The notes below the pieces were generated by a model, which made no database searches, was not told the origin of the DNA, and saw nothing but the letters and a program-made list of their open reading frames with translations. From assembly GCF_030408455.1 (NCBI RefSeq), contig NZ_CP046977.1:1984001-2048000 (forward strand): 64,000 nucleotides of DNA, given 5' to 3'. Made by a program: the position numbers and the translations under genes. The number at the start of each line of letters is the position of its first letter. Within the stretch, counting starts at the first letter, position 1. This stretch comes from Corynebacterium atrinae. Its GTDB lineage: Bacteria; Actinomycetota; Actinomycetes; Mycobacteriales; Mycobacteriaceae. Shown in pieces: positions 11,476-20,246 of this stretch.

Positions 11476-12144
11476 TCAAACCGTGTCGGGTGCCTCGCCC
11501 AAAAGGCCTTCAGCCAGCGCAAAATCAGCCTCGGTGACCGCTCGGACGGACTCCACGGACTCCCCTTCGGCGCATTCCACCAGCGTCAGGCCCTCGATTG
11601 GATCGACAGTGAAGACGGCGTAGTTGGTGACGATGAGGTCGACGCACGTGGCCCCGGTGAGCGGCAGGAGGCAGGCCCGCAAGATCTTGGACTCGCCCAT
11701 TTTGGTGGTGTGATCCATCATCACAATGATCTGCTTGGCGCCATGCACGAGGTCCATCGCTCCACCCATCCCCTTGACCATTTTCCCGGGGATCATCCAG
11801 TTGGCGAGGTCACCATACTGGGAGACTTCCATGGCGCCGAGGACGGCGACGTCGATGGCGCGGGAGCGGATCATGGCGAAGGAATCGGAGGAAGAAAAAT
11901 AGGACCCTCCTTCGGTGATGGTGATGGTTTCCTTGCCGGCGTTGATGAGTTCGGGGTCTACTGCGGCGTCGGCGGGGTAGGGCCCCACGCCGAGGATTCC
12001 ATTTTCGGAGTGCAGCACCACTTCCAGTCCGTCGGGCAGGTATCCGGGGATGAGGGTGGGCATGCCGATCCCGAGGTTGACGTATTGGCCGTTGCGCAAT
12101 TCCGTGGCCACGCGCGCCGCCATCTGTTGCTTGCTCCAGGTCAT
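11476..12144 (-). CDS. pcaJ: 3-oxoadipate CoA-transferase, beta subunit
   Basis: 222 residues, beta subunit of the succinyl-CoA:3-oxoadipate CoA-transferase. The catalytic glutamate is in the [12 protein letters not shown] segment, and the glycine-rich [17 protein letters not shown] near the N terminus is characteristic of the B chain. The ATG lies two bases before the pcaI stop in the direction of transcription, so pcaIJ is one transcript. The assignment to 3-oxoadipate rather than acetoacetate rests on the neighbours pcaR, pcaF and pcaD. Confidence 0.9.
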   Translation of the reverse strand: MTWSKQQMAARVATELRNGQYVNLGIGMPTLIPGYLPDGLEVVLHSENGILGVGPYPADAAVDPELINAGKETITITEGGSYFSSSDSFAMIRSRAIDVAVLGAMEVSQYGDLANWMIPGKMVKGMGGAMDLVHGAKQIIVMMDHTTKMGESKILRACLLPLTGATCVDLIVTNYAVFTVDPIEGLTLVECAEGESVESVRAVTEADFALAEGLLGEAPDTV

Positions 12145-12146
12145 GG

Positions 12147-12887
12147 TTAGCTCACCGTCCTGTTTTCAATGCCGGTTTCTTGGGGCCCGACCTCAACGAC
12201 GCGGTCGACGTAGATGCCGGGCAGGTCGACTCGCTCGGGGTCGATGACGTCGACGAGGTGCTCGACCTGGGCGATGGTGATGCGCCCGCTCATCGCGGCG
12301 TCGGGGTTGAAGTTCATGGCCGTCTTGTTGAACACGAGGTTGCCGTAGCGGTCCCCCTGGTGGGCGTGGACTAAAGCGAAATCGGCCCGGATCGATTCCT
12401 CGAGCACGTAGACCTGGCCGTCAAAGACCCTGGTTTCCTTCGGTTCGGAGTAGACAGCGACGCTGCCGTCGGCGTAGTAGCGCTGCGGGAGTCCGCCTTC
12501 GGCGACTTGCGTGCCGACGCCCGCGGTGGTGTAGAAGGCGGGAATCCCCGCGCCACCGGCGCGGAGGCGTTCGGCGAGGGTGCCTTGTGGGGTGAACTCG
12601 ACGGTGAGTTCGCCGGCCAGGTATTGGCGGGCGTATTCCTTGTTCGAGCCGAGGTAGGAGCCGATGGAGGTGGAAATCCGCTTGTCGGCGAGCAACAACC
12701 CCAACCCGAAGCCATCGGTGCCGAGGTTGTTCGAGATGACCGTGAGGTCGCTCGCACCTTGGGCACGGAGGGCGTCGATAAGCCGGGCGGGGATGCCGAC
12801 CAGCCCGAAGCCGCCGACGGCGATGGAGGCGCCGTCGGGGATGTCGGCGACGGCGGCGTCGATGGAGGGGAGGGTCTTGTCAAGCAT
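12147..12887 (-). CDS. pcaI: 3-oxoadipate CoA-transferase, alpha subunit
   Basis: 246 residues, alpha subunit pairing with PcaJ. The N-terminal CoA-binding loop [17 protein letters not shown] and the [20 protein letters not shown] segment are those of the A chain of family I CoA-transferases. I chose the ATG at 12887 ([12 protein letters not shown]), because the longer frame begins inside the regulatory region shared with pcaR. It transfers CoA from succinyl-CoA to 3-oxoadipate in the last part of the beta-ketoadipate pathway. Confidence 0.9.
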   Translation of the reverse strand: MLDKTLPSIDAAVADIPDGASIAVGGFGLVGIPARLIDALRAQGASDLTVISNNLGTDGFGLGLLLADKRISTSIGSYLGSNKEYARQYLAGELTVEFTPQGTLAERLRAGGAGIPAFYTTAGVGTQVAEGGLPQRYYADGSVAVYSEPKETRVFDGQVYVLEESIRADFALVHAHQGDRYGNLVFNKTAMNFNPDAAMSGRITIAQVEHLVDVIDPERVDLPGIYVDRVVEVGPQETGIENRTVS

Positions 12888-12898
12888 GAGCCAGACTG

Positions 12899-12932
12899 TA
12901 CACTGGCGTTCACGAACTGCACAAGCGTTCAC
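12899..12932. promoter_or_regulatory. Candidate PcaR operator, 19-bp-period direct repeat
   Basis: Two 15-base copies, TACACTGGCGTTCAC at 12899-12913 and TGCACAAGCGTTCAC at 12918-12932, share 12 positions and are spaced exactly 19 bases. The first copy also forms a GTTC-AC-GAAC palindrome at 12908-12917. The site lies in the 71-base gap between divergent pcaI and pcaR. IclR-type regulators of this pathway are known to bind a palindrome plus a direct repeat, so binding by PcaR is a reasonable inference. Confidence 0.55.
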
Positions 12933-12958
12933 TATGCGACCAGAAAGGAATCTCGGAT

Positions 12959-13726
12959 ATGGAAACTCCCAACGTCCAATCCTTGGTCCGCGGCCTCTCG
13001 GTCATCCGCACCTTCAACGCCGACCGGCCCCGCCAGACCCTCGCCCAGGTAGCCGAAGCCACCGGCCTAGCCCGTGCCACCGCCCGCCGCTTCCTCCACA
13101 CCTTGGTCACCGTCGGCTACGCCGGAACCGATGGCAACGAATTTTGGCTCACCCCCCGCGTCCTCGAACTCGGCTACAGCTACATGTCTGGCCTGGGGCT
13201 GCCCGCCATCGCTCAGCCCCGCCTCGAAGAGCTTTCCCGGCACGTCGGAGAATCCAGCTCGCTGTCCGTGCTCGATGGTTCGGACGTGGTCTACGTCAAC
13301 CGTGTGCCGGTGCGCCGAATTATGACCGTCTCGATCACCATTGGCACCCGCTTCCCTGCGTACGCGACCTCCATGGGCCGCGTCATCCTCGCGGGGATGA
13401 CGGAGGAGGAGCTCAATGCCTACCTCGCCGCGGTTGACTTGCGGGCACTCACCCCCGCCACGCTTATCGACGCCGCCGAGCTCCGCGCCGAACTCCAACG
13501 CGTGCGCGAGCAGGGTTGGGCCATCGTCGACCAGGAACTCGAACCAGGTCTGCGGTCGCTGGCCGCCCCCGTCTACTCCCCGCAGGGGAGGGTCGTCGCC
13601 GCCGTGAACATCTCCACGCAGACGGTGGTTCACGACCTGGAGGAACTCCACCGCACCTTCCTACCCGCGCTCATCGATACCGCCGAACACATCACCGCCG
13701 ACCTCGCCGCCACCGAACTGTTCTAG
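12959..13726 (+). CDS. pcaR: IclR-family regulator of the beta-ketoadipate genes
   Basis: 255 residues. The winged helix-turn-helix covers roughly residues 8-70 (TLAQVAEATGLARATARRFLHTL), followed by the IclR effector domain (GESSSLSVLDGSDVVYV through GWAIVDQELEPGLRSLAAPV). This matches the PcaR/PcaU subgroup closely. AGAAAGGAA precedes the ATG. It is divergent from pcaIJ and starts the pcaR-pcaF-pcaD-benE run, so it probably controls both sides in response to a pathway intermediate; whether as activator or repressor cannot be read from sequence. Confidence 0.92.
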   Translation: METPNVQSLVRGLSVIRTFNADRPRQTLAQVAEATGLARATARRFLHTLVTVGYAGTDGNEFWLTPRVLELGYSYMSGLGLPAIAQPRLEELSRHVGESSSLSVLDGSDVVYVNRVPVRRIMTVSITIGTRFPAYATSMGRVILAGMTEEELNAYLAAVDLRALTPATLIDAAELRAELQRVREQGWAIVDQELEPGLRSLAAPVYSPQGRVVAAVNISTQTVVHDLEELHRTFLPALIDTAEHITADLAATELF

Positions 13727-13741
13727 AAAGGCCTCCTCCAC

Positions 13742-14971
13742 GTGTCTCCCACCTCCCCCTCCGACATCGTCCTCTGCTCCCCGCTGCGCACCCCCGTCGG
13801 CGGCTACGGCGGCGCCCTCGCTCACGTTCCGGTCCAGGACTTGGCCGCCATCGTGGTCACAGCCATTGTCGAACGCACTGGCCTTCGCCCGGAGGACATC
13901 GATGACATCATCCTCGGTCAGGCCTCCCCCGCCGGTTCCGCCCCCGCCCTGGGTCGCGTGGTCGCCCTCGACGCCGGGCTCGGCGATTCCGTCTCCGGCA
14001 TGCAGCTCGACCGGCGCTGCGGTTCCGGCCTGCAGGCCGTCGCCACCGCTGCCGCGCACATCGCCGCCGGGGCCGCCGACCTCATCATCGCCGGTGGCGC
14101 GGAATCCATGTCCCGGGCCGAATACTCCGTCACCCCCGACATCCGCTGGGGAGTACGCGGCGGCGACCTCGTCCTGCGCGATCGACTCGCCGAGGGCCGA
14201 GAATCCGCTGGTGGCAAGCACCACCCCATCCCCGGCGGCATGATCGAGACTGCCGAGAACCTTCGCCGCGCCTTTCGTATCAGCCGCGAAGCCCAGGACG
14301 AGATGGCGGTGGCCTCCCATGCCCGCGCCGTCGCGGCTCAGGGCAGCATGCTTTTCGACGCCGAGATCGTCCCCGTCGCCGTCCCCCAACGCAAGGGGGA
14401 GCCCGTGGTGGTGAGCAAAGATGAACACCCCCGACCCGACACCTCCCTGGAGAAATTGGAGAAACTGCGCCCGGTGCTTGGCCGCTCGGATGCTGAGGCG
14501 ACCGTGACCGCCGGCAACGCCTCTGGCCAAAACGACGGGGCCGCGGCGATGATCGTCACCACCCGCGCCAAGGCTGCTGAACTTGGCCTCGAGCCCATGC
14601 TCGTGCTGCGTGGATGGGCCGTCGCCGGTGTCGCCCCGGAGGCGATGGGCATCGGCCCCGTCCCCGCCACCGCCAAGGTGCTCTCCCGCCTCGGCCTCAC
14701 GCTCGACGACATCGACCTCATCGAACTCAACGAGGCCTTCGCCGCCCAAGCCCTCTCCGTCCTAGCCGAGTGGGGAATCCCAGCCGACGATCCCCGACTT
14801 AACCCGCTCGGATCCGGCATTTCCCTCGGCCACCCGGTGGGCGCCACCGGCGCCCGCATGCTAGTTACCATGGCCCACAACATGTCCCGCAACCCCGACG
14901 CTCGCACCGGCCTGGTCACCATGTGCATTGGTGGCGGACAGGGCCTGGCCGCGGTCGTCGATAAGCCCTAG
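13742..14971 (+). CDS. pcaF: 3-oxoadipyl-CoA thiolase (acetyl-CoA acyltransferase)
   Basis: 409 residues, thiolase that cleaves 3-oxoadipyl-CoA to succinyl-CoA and acetyl-CoA. The nucleophilic cysteine is in LDRRCGSGLQAV, the catalytic histidine in LGHPVGATGARM, and the second cysteine in MCIGGGQG. It starts with GTG at 13742, 16 bases after pcaR, preceded by AAAGG. Generic acetyl-CoA C-acetyltransferases look similar; the pca context decides the name. Confidence 0.9.
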   Translation: MSPTSPSDIVLCSPLRTPVGGYGGALAHVPVQDLAAIVVTAIVERTGLRPEDIDDIILGQASPAGSAPALGRVVALDAGLGDSVSGMQLDRRCGSGLQAVATAAAHIAAGAADLIIAGGAESMSRAEYSVTPDIRWGVRGGDLVLRDRLAEGRESAGGKHHPIPGGMIETAENLRRAFRISREAQDEMAVASHARAVAAQGSMLFDAEIVPVAVPQRKGEPVVVSKDEHPRPDTSLEKLEKLRPVLGRSDAEATVTAGNASGQNDGAAAMIVTTRAKAAELGLEPMLVLRGWAVAGVAPEAMGIGPVPATAKVLSRLGLTLDDIDLIELNEAFAAQALSVLAEWGIPADDPRLNPLGSGISLGHPVGATGARMLVTMAHNMSRNPDARTGLVTMCIGGGQGLAAVVDKP

Positions 14972-14982
14972 AGGAGAACATC

Positions 14983-15738
14983 ATGCCTATCCTGCACTCT
15001 GTCGAATTTGGCTCCGGCCCGGAGACGATCGTCTTTATCGGCTCGCTCGGCTCCACCACCGACATGTGGCTGCCCCAGCTCGACGAACTCTCCACCACTC
15101 ACCGCGTCATTGCCGTCGATCATCGCGGACACGGCCGCTCCCCCGTCCTCGTTGGCCCCTGCACGGTGGCCGACATGGCCGATGACGTGCTGGAAACGCT
15201 GAACTCCCGCGGCGTCGAGAAGTTCTCTGTCGTGGGACTCTCACTCGGCGGCGCCATCGCCCAATACCTCGCGGCGACCTGCTCGCGCGTGAACAAGGCC
15301 GTGTTCATGTGCACTGCCGCCAAGTTCGGCACCTCCGAATCCTGGCTCGAGCGCGCCGCCGCCGTCCGCGAGAACGGCCTGCCCTCGATCGCCGGAGCCA
15401 TCGTCGACCGCTGGTTCTCCCCCGGATTCCTTCAGACCAAGCCCGCCACCACGGACTTCTTCTTCCGCATGATCACCGCCACCTCCGACGAGGGCTACAT
15501 CGCCGCCTGCGAAGCCCTCGCCGAGTGGGACTTCCGCTCCCGCCTCGGGGAGATCGCTGTCCCCGCTATGACCATTGCCGGAGCCGACGACCCCTCCACC
15601 CCGCCGGCCATCCTGCAAGAGATCGCCGATGGCGTCAGCGGCCCCGCGCGCGTGGAAGTCCTCTCCCCTGCCGCCCACGTCCCCACCGTGGAACGCCCCT
15701 CCGAGGTGAACCAGTTGCTCAAGGAGTTCCTGAGCTAA
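14983..15738 (+). CDS. pcaD: 3-oxoadipate enol-lactonase
   Basis: 251 residues, alpha/beta-hydrolase fold. The oxyanion region is FIGSLGSTTDMW, the nucleophile elbow GLSLGG, and the catalytic histidine lies near the end in PAAHVPTVE. It hydrolyses 3-oxoadipate enol-lactone to 3-oxoadipate, the step where the catechol and protocatechuate branches meet. GAGGAGA precedes the ATG, 11 bases after pcaF. It is not fused to PcaC, unlike the PcaL form in some actinobacteria. Confidence 0.9.
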   Translation: MPILHSVEFGSGPETIVFIGSLGSTTDMWLPQLDELSTTHRVIAVDHRGHGRSPVLVGPCTVADMADDVLETLNSRGVEKFSVVGLSLGGAIAQYLAATCSRVNKAVFMCTAAKFGTSESWLERAAAVRENGLPSIAGAIVDRWFSPGFLQTKPATTDFFFRMITATSDEGYIAACEALAEWDFRSRLGEIAVPAMTIAGADDPSTPPAILQEIADGVSGPARVEVLSPAAHVPTVERPSEVNQLLKEFLS

Positions 15739-16946
15739 TGATCGGCGCCATCGAACGCCCACAGCTGAGTCGACCGACGCTCCGCGAGATCGCCCGCGAT
15801 CTGGGGCCGCAAGAATTCGGCAACGGGCTCGTGGCGCTTCTCTTTTCCGCCTCCGGGCCGATCGCCGTCATCCTGGCGGCGGCGGCCTCCGGCAACCTCT
15901 CCCCCGCGCAAACCAGCTCCTGGATCTTCGGCGCGTTCCTCGGCAACGGCTTGCTCACCCTCTTCCTCACCTGGTCTTACCGCAGCCCCCAGGCGTACTT
16001 CTGGACCATCCCCGGCACCATCATCGTCGGCGACGCCCTCACCCGCCTCACATTTTCCGAGGTCGTCGGCGCCTACTTAGTCACCGGCGTCCTCGTCTTC
16101 CTCCTCGGCTGGAGCGGACTCATCGGCCGCCTCATGGCCTGGCTCCCCGCCACTATCGTCATGGCCATGGTCGCCGGAATCTTCCTACGCTTCGGCCTCG
16201 AACTGGTCTACGCGCTTATCGACGCCCCCCTCATCGCCCTCCCCATGGTCCTCGTCTTTCTCCTCCTCACCGCCCTCCCCCGGGCAGCCGCCGTCGCGCC
16301 ACCAGTCGCGGTGGCCGCCGTCGTAGGCACCATCACGGTCCTCCTGCTCGGCGAACTCTCCCCAGGCGCCCTCGACAACGGCATCATCGCCTCACCGCTC
16401 CTCACCACCCCCACCTTCTCCTTCGCCGCGATGGCCGAACTCGTCATCCCCCTCACCATCACCGTCGTCATCGTCCAAAACGGCCAAGGTACCGCCGTCC
16501 TCCGCGCAGCCGGCCACCGCCCCGGCGTCAACCTCGCCGCCGCCGCCTCTGGACTCTGGTCCCTCCCCCTCGGCCTCCTCGGCACCACCTCCACCTGCCT
16601 CACCGGCCCCACCAACGCCCTCATCGTCTCCAGCCCCCACAAAGAACGCCACTACACCGCCGCCATGGTCACCGCCGTCGGTGCCATCCTCGTCGGCCTC
16701 ATCTCCCCCGCCTTCGTCGGCTTCATGCTGGCCATGCCAGCCTCCTTCATCGCCGCCCTCGCCGGCGTCGCCATGCTCATCCCCCTCCGCAACGCCTTCC
16801 TCGCAGGCTTCAAAGGAAGCTTCTCGACGGGCGCCCTCGTCTGCTTCCTCATCACCGTCTCTGAACTCACCCTGTTGGGCATCACTGCGCCGTTCTGGGG
16901 GCTCGTGTTCGGAGGGGTGGTGGGGTGGCTGTTGGATCGGGGTTAG
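15738..16946 (+). CDS. benE: BenE-family benzoate:H+ symporter
   Basis: 402 residues with 11-12 predicted membrane segments and the BenE-type features FGNGLVALLFSASGPIAVILAAA near the N terminus and the central NGQGTAVLRAAGHRPGVN motif. It should import benzoate for the BenABCD enzymes encoded about 16 kb downstream. The ATG overlaps the pcaD stop (TAATG), so it is the last gene of the pcaRFD operon. Finding a benzoate importer here, rather than with benABCD, ties the two loci functionally. Codon usage is extremely C-rich at third positions. Confidence 0.9.
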   Translation: MIGAIERPQLSRPTLREIARDLGPQEFGNGLVALLFSASGPIAVILAAAASGNLSPAQTSSWIFGAFLGNGLLTLFLTWSYRSPQAYFWTIPGTIIVGDALTRLTFSEVVGAYLVTGVLVFLLGWSGLIGRLMAWLPATIVMAMVAGIFLRFGLELVYALIDAPLIALPMVLVFLLLTALPRAAAVAPPVAVAAVVGTITVLLLGELSPGALDNGIIASPLLTTPTFSFAAMAELVIPLTITVVIVQNGQGTAVLRAAGHRPGVNLAAAASGLWSLPLGLLGTTSTCLTGPTNALIVSSPHKERHYTAAMVTAVGAILVGLISPAFVGFMLAMPASFIAALAGVAMLIPLRNAFLAGFKGSFSTGALVCFLITVSELTLLGITAPFWGLVFGGVVGWLLDRG

Positions 16947-16981
16947 TCGAAGTAGCGAGTGCCATCGGGCAGACTTGAACC

Positions 16982-19180
16982 ATGCCTGACAAACTCGAAG
17001 CCTCACGTCCCGCTCCTGACATGGAAATGGGCCGCGAGGTAAGCCCGATCATCACCCAGATGTTGGGAGACGGTCGATCATTGATTGAACCGACGACGAC
17101 CATTTGGACGGCAGCGGCGGCCGAAGAGCTTCGTGCGCGGATAGAGGACAATCCGATCTCCGGCAAAGATCGCACCCAGTGGCAAAAACTTGCCCTGCAG
17201 CTCGACGGTGCCTCCCGGGAAGTTGTTCTCTTGGCGGCCGAAATTGTCTTTTTGCGCGAGCATGGGCTGCGCTCGGCTCTACCTCAAACTAGGCGAGACC
17301 ACGTTAACCAAGTACTGTCCCAGCTGGATCCTCCTCCTCCGATCCCCGAAGCAATGTCCTCATGGCTCGACCGCCCTGCCGGAATTGCCGGGTTCGAACC
17401 AGGACCCTGGTATAACAGCGATTTGTGGCGCCACCTCATTTGGGTGTCCACCTTCGTGCGCGAATGGAACAAGCTATCTGACGTAAAGAGGGAGGCGGCG
17501 ACTGCTGATCCATGGGAGCTGCAGCGAACCATGCTCTCCTCCGGAGTTGACAGACCCACCATCCGCAATGTGCTGCAGTTCCTCGCGCGCCCATCTACCT
17601 TTGAGCCGATTTCCTCAGCCTCGATGAAGAAGAAGATTCGTGATGCAATTGCCGATCGAATCGGTGGCGCTTCGGGTAGCGACCCTGAATCGATTGATCG
17701 CGATCTCCTGGCCATCCGCGCTGCCTTAGCCCCCGAAATCAAGGAACCGTTCCACTTCTGGACTCCCGGAGTGCGCGAACTATGGGACTCACCCCAAACA
17801 AACCCCACCACTAATGAGCTGGCGGAGCCCCGCCCGCGCCACTACTGGCTTTATTCTCCTGGACCTCAGGCATCGAAATGGGAGGAGTTCTCTTCCGACG
17901 GCATCATGGCCGTTGGGTGGGAGAAGCTCGGTGACCTCGCCGATTACCCGAGCCAGGAAGCGATTCGCCGAGCCCTCGACGATGGTGAAACTGGCGTATC
18001 GAGAACCAACGATGCCCTCGCCTTGTGGCAGTTCCAGAATGACATCGCCGTCGGTGACATCATCTACGCCAAACGCGGACGGCAAGAAATTGTCGGCAGG
18101 GGCGAGGTAACTTCCGATGCTCGATATGAAGAGGATGAGGCCTCCTACCCACACATCCGATCAGTGAAGTGGACCCATAGCGGCTTGTGGGCACACCCCG
18201 GCAATGCGTCTACAAAGACGCTCACTGACATCACAGCCAAACAGGACTACGTCGAGATGCTGGAGGAACTGATCACCGGAGAGGATGAGCCGGAGCTGCC
18301 GAATACTCCGGACTCAGTTCCGACCTACGATCAGGCAGCCTTCCTGCAAGAGGTCTATCTTTCCGAAGAACGCTACGAACGCTTGCGCTCCCTACTGACC
18401 CGGAAGAAAAACGTCATCCTCGCAGGACCACCCGGCGTGGGCAAAACCTTTGCCGCGAAGCGCTTGGCCTACTCAGTGATGGGTGTGAAAGACCAGAGCC
18501 GGGTCCAGATGGTTCAATTCCATCAGAGCTACTCATACGAGGACTTCGTAATGGGCTACAGCCCCACAGAGGTGGGTGGCTTCACGCTGGCGGAAGGACC
18601 ATTCTATCGATTCTGCGAGAAAGCCCGGGCTGATGACACCACGCGTCCGTACTTCTTCATCATCGACGAGGTCAACCGCGGGAATATCTCCAAGATTTTC
18701 GGTGAGCTACTCATGCTTATTGAAGCCGACAAGCGCGGTCAGGATATTCGCCTGCTGTACAAGAACGAGAGATTCTCCGTGCCCGCCAACGTCCACATCA
18801 TCGGGATGATGAATACAGCCGACCGGAGCCTGGCGGTGCTTGACTACGCCTTACGCCGTCGATTCGGATTCTTTGAGATGCCACCGGGATTCACCTCAGA
18901 CGGTTTCGTCAATTGGCAACGCTCCGTCAATAGCCCGATACTCGACCGCCTCGTCGAGGCTGTCATTGACCTCAACAAGGTCATTTCCGCTGACCCAGCA
19001 TTAGGCCAAGGTTTCGCTATCGGGCACAGCTTCATGTCCAGCTCTGCATCAGGGGACCTCGACGATGACTGGCTCCAGTCCGTCGTAGAGGATGAGCTCA
19101 TCCCATTAATTGACGAATATTGGTTCGACGAACCGACCAAGGCAGAAGAGTGGTCGGGCATTCTTCGAGCTGCACTCTGA
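16982..19180 (+). CDS. mcrB: McrB-like AAA+ GTPase with an EVE/PUA-like domain (type IV restriction)
   Basis: 732 residues. The N-terminal ~280 residues are unrecognised and helical. An EVE/PUA-like domain covers about residues 286-410 (HYWLYSPGPQASKWEEF, GIMAVGWEKLGDL, GDIIYAKRG); such domains can bind modified bases. The AAA+ domain has Walker A LAGPPGVGKT at about 481-490, Walker B YFFIIDEVNRGNISKIFGEL, and the McrB-specific MNTADRSLAVLDYALRRRF. McrB drives DNA translocation and calls on McrC to cut DNA with modified cytosines. The stop overlaps the mcrC start. Base composition looks less GC-rich than the flanking pca and ben genes, which suggests separate acquisition. Confidence 0.88.
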   Translation: MPDKLEASRPAPDMEMGREVSPIITQMLGDGRSLIEPTTTIWTAAAAEELRARIEDNPISGKDRTQWQKLALQLDGASREVVLLAAEIVFLREHGLRSALPQTRRDHVNQVLSQLDPPPPIPEAMSSWLDRPAGIAGFEPGPWYNSDLWRHLIWVSTFVREWNKLSDVKREAATADPWELQRTMLSSGVDRPTIRNVLQFLARPSTFEPISSASMKKKIRDAIADRIGGASGSDPESIDRDLLAIRAALAPEIKEPFHFWTPGVRELWDSPQTNPTTNELAEPRPRHYWLYSPGPQASKWEEFSSDGIMAVGWEKLGDLADYPSQEAIRRALDDGETGVSRTNDALALWQFQNDIAVGDIIYAKRGRQEIVGRGEVTSDARYEEDEASYPHIRSVKWTHSGLWAHPGNASTKTLTDITAKQDYVEMLEELITGEDEPELPNTPDSVPTYDQAAFLQEVYLSEERYERLRSLLTRKKNVILAGPPGVGKTFAAKRLAYSVMGVKDQSRVQMVQFHQSYSYEDFVMGYSPTEVGGFTLAEGPFYRFCEKARADDTTRPYFFIIDEVNRGNISKIFGELLMLIEADKRGQDIRLLYKNERFSVPANVHIIGMMNTADRSLAVLDYALRRRFGFFEMPPGFTSDGFVNWQRSVNSPILDRLVEAVIDLNKVISADPALGQGFAIGHSFMSSSASGDLDDDWLQSVVEDELIPLIDEYWFDEPTKAEEWSGILRAAL

Positions 19181-20232
19181 TGGCTTCTAGCTCAGTTTCC
19201 ATCCGCAACGTGTACGTGATGATGGCGTATGCCTTTCGGGCAATCCGTAGTGAAGGTCATGCCTCGATGGCAGCTGAACCATTCGAGCATCTTCATGATT
19301 TGTTCTCGGAGATCCTCGTGCGTGGTGTCGGATCCCAGGTCAAGCGCGGAATCCACCGCGACTATCTGCACCTCAGCGACGAACTACCCACTGTTCGCGG
19401 TCGGATCGACATCGCTGGGACGGTCGCCACTCGTTCTGCAGTCAAAGGACGACTGGTGTGCGAGTTTGATGAGTACAGATCCGATACTCCGCACAACCAG
19501 GCGCTGAAATCCATCATCGTGTTCCTCATCCGGCATGGGGATGTTGACCAACCCCGCCGAGACGCACTACGTCGACTCCTGCCCTACCTGGATGAGGTCA
19601 GTCTCGTCGCTCCCAGATCAATCCGGTGGGAAGCACTCACCTACCACCGAGCTAATGCCAACTATCGTTTGCTCCTGGGAGTATGTGAACTCGTAGTTCG
19701 GGGACTTCTACCAACGAATGACCCCGGATCTACCAAACTCGCTTCGTGGATCTCGGATGAAGCGATGAATAGGTTGTATGAGCGGTTTCTGCTTGAGTAC
19801 TACGCGTTCCACCATCCGGAGCTCTCTCCCAGCGCGCCGTCTGTCGCCTGGGACTACGACGACGAGCGCGCGCTCGGAGCCGAGCAGCTGCCAACGATGT
19901 ATACCGATGTCACACTCCGCAATGGACAGCACACCCTCATCATCGACGCGAAGTTTTACAGCCAGTCAATGCAGATGGGTAGGTGGAACAAGGCAACAGT
20001 GCACTCATCCCACCTCTATCAAATGCTGAGCTATGTGAAGAATTCGGATGTGGATCGCGATGGCTCAGTTAGCGGACTCGTACTCTACGCGCGTACCGAC
20101 GCTGTTCAGCAGCCTGATCTTGACATCACTGTTCAAGGAAATCGCATTGGAGCGCAGACTCTCGACCTCAATCGGCCGTGGGAACATCTCGCGACTCAGC
20201 TGGAGCACGTGCTCACCTGGCTCGAGAAGTAG
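19180..20232 (+). CDS. mcrC: McrC-like nuclease subunit of the McrBC system
   Basis: 350 residues, starting at the ATG that overlaps the mcrB stop (TGATG). The N-terminal part (VRNVYVMMAYAF-type opening, ISIRNVYVMMAYAFRAI) and the middle segment TPHNQALKSIIVFLI are McrC-like. The nuclease site is a PD-(D/E)xK type: YTDVTL followed by HTLIIDAKFY at about residues 240-258, giving D and DxK. It cuts DNA with McrB. It ends 15 bases from a convergent phosphonate-cluster gene. Confidence 0.87.
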   Translation: MASSSVSIRNVYVMMAYAFRAIRSEGHASMAAEPFEHLHDLFSEILVRGVGSQVKRGIHRDYLHLSDELPTVRGRIDIAGTVATRSAVKGRLVCEFDEYRSDTPHNQALKSIIVFLIRHGDVDQPRRDALRRLLPYLDEVSLVAPRSIRWEALTYHRANANYRLLLGVCELVVRGLLPTNDPGSTKLASWISDEAMNRLYERFLLEYYAFHHPELSPSAPSVAWDYDDERALGAEQLPTMYTDVTLRNGQHTLIIDAKFYSQSMQMGRWNKATVHSSHLYQMLSYVKNSDVDRDGSVSGLVLYARTDAVQQPDLDITVQGNRIGAQTLDLNRPWEHLATQLEHVLTWLEK

Positions 20233-20246
20233 TACTTCCCGCCGGG

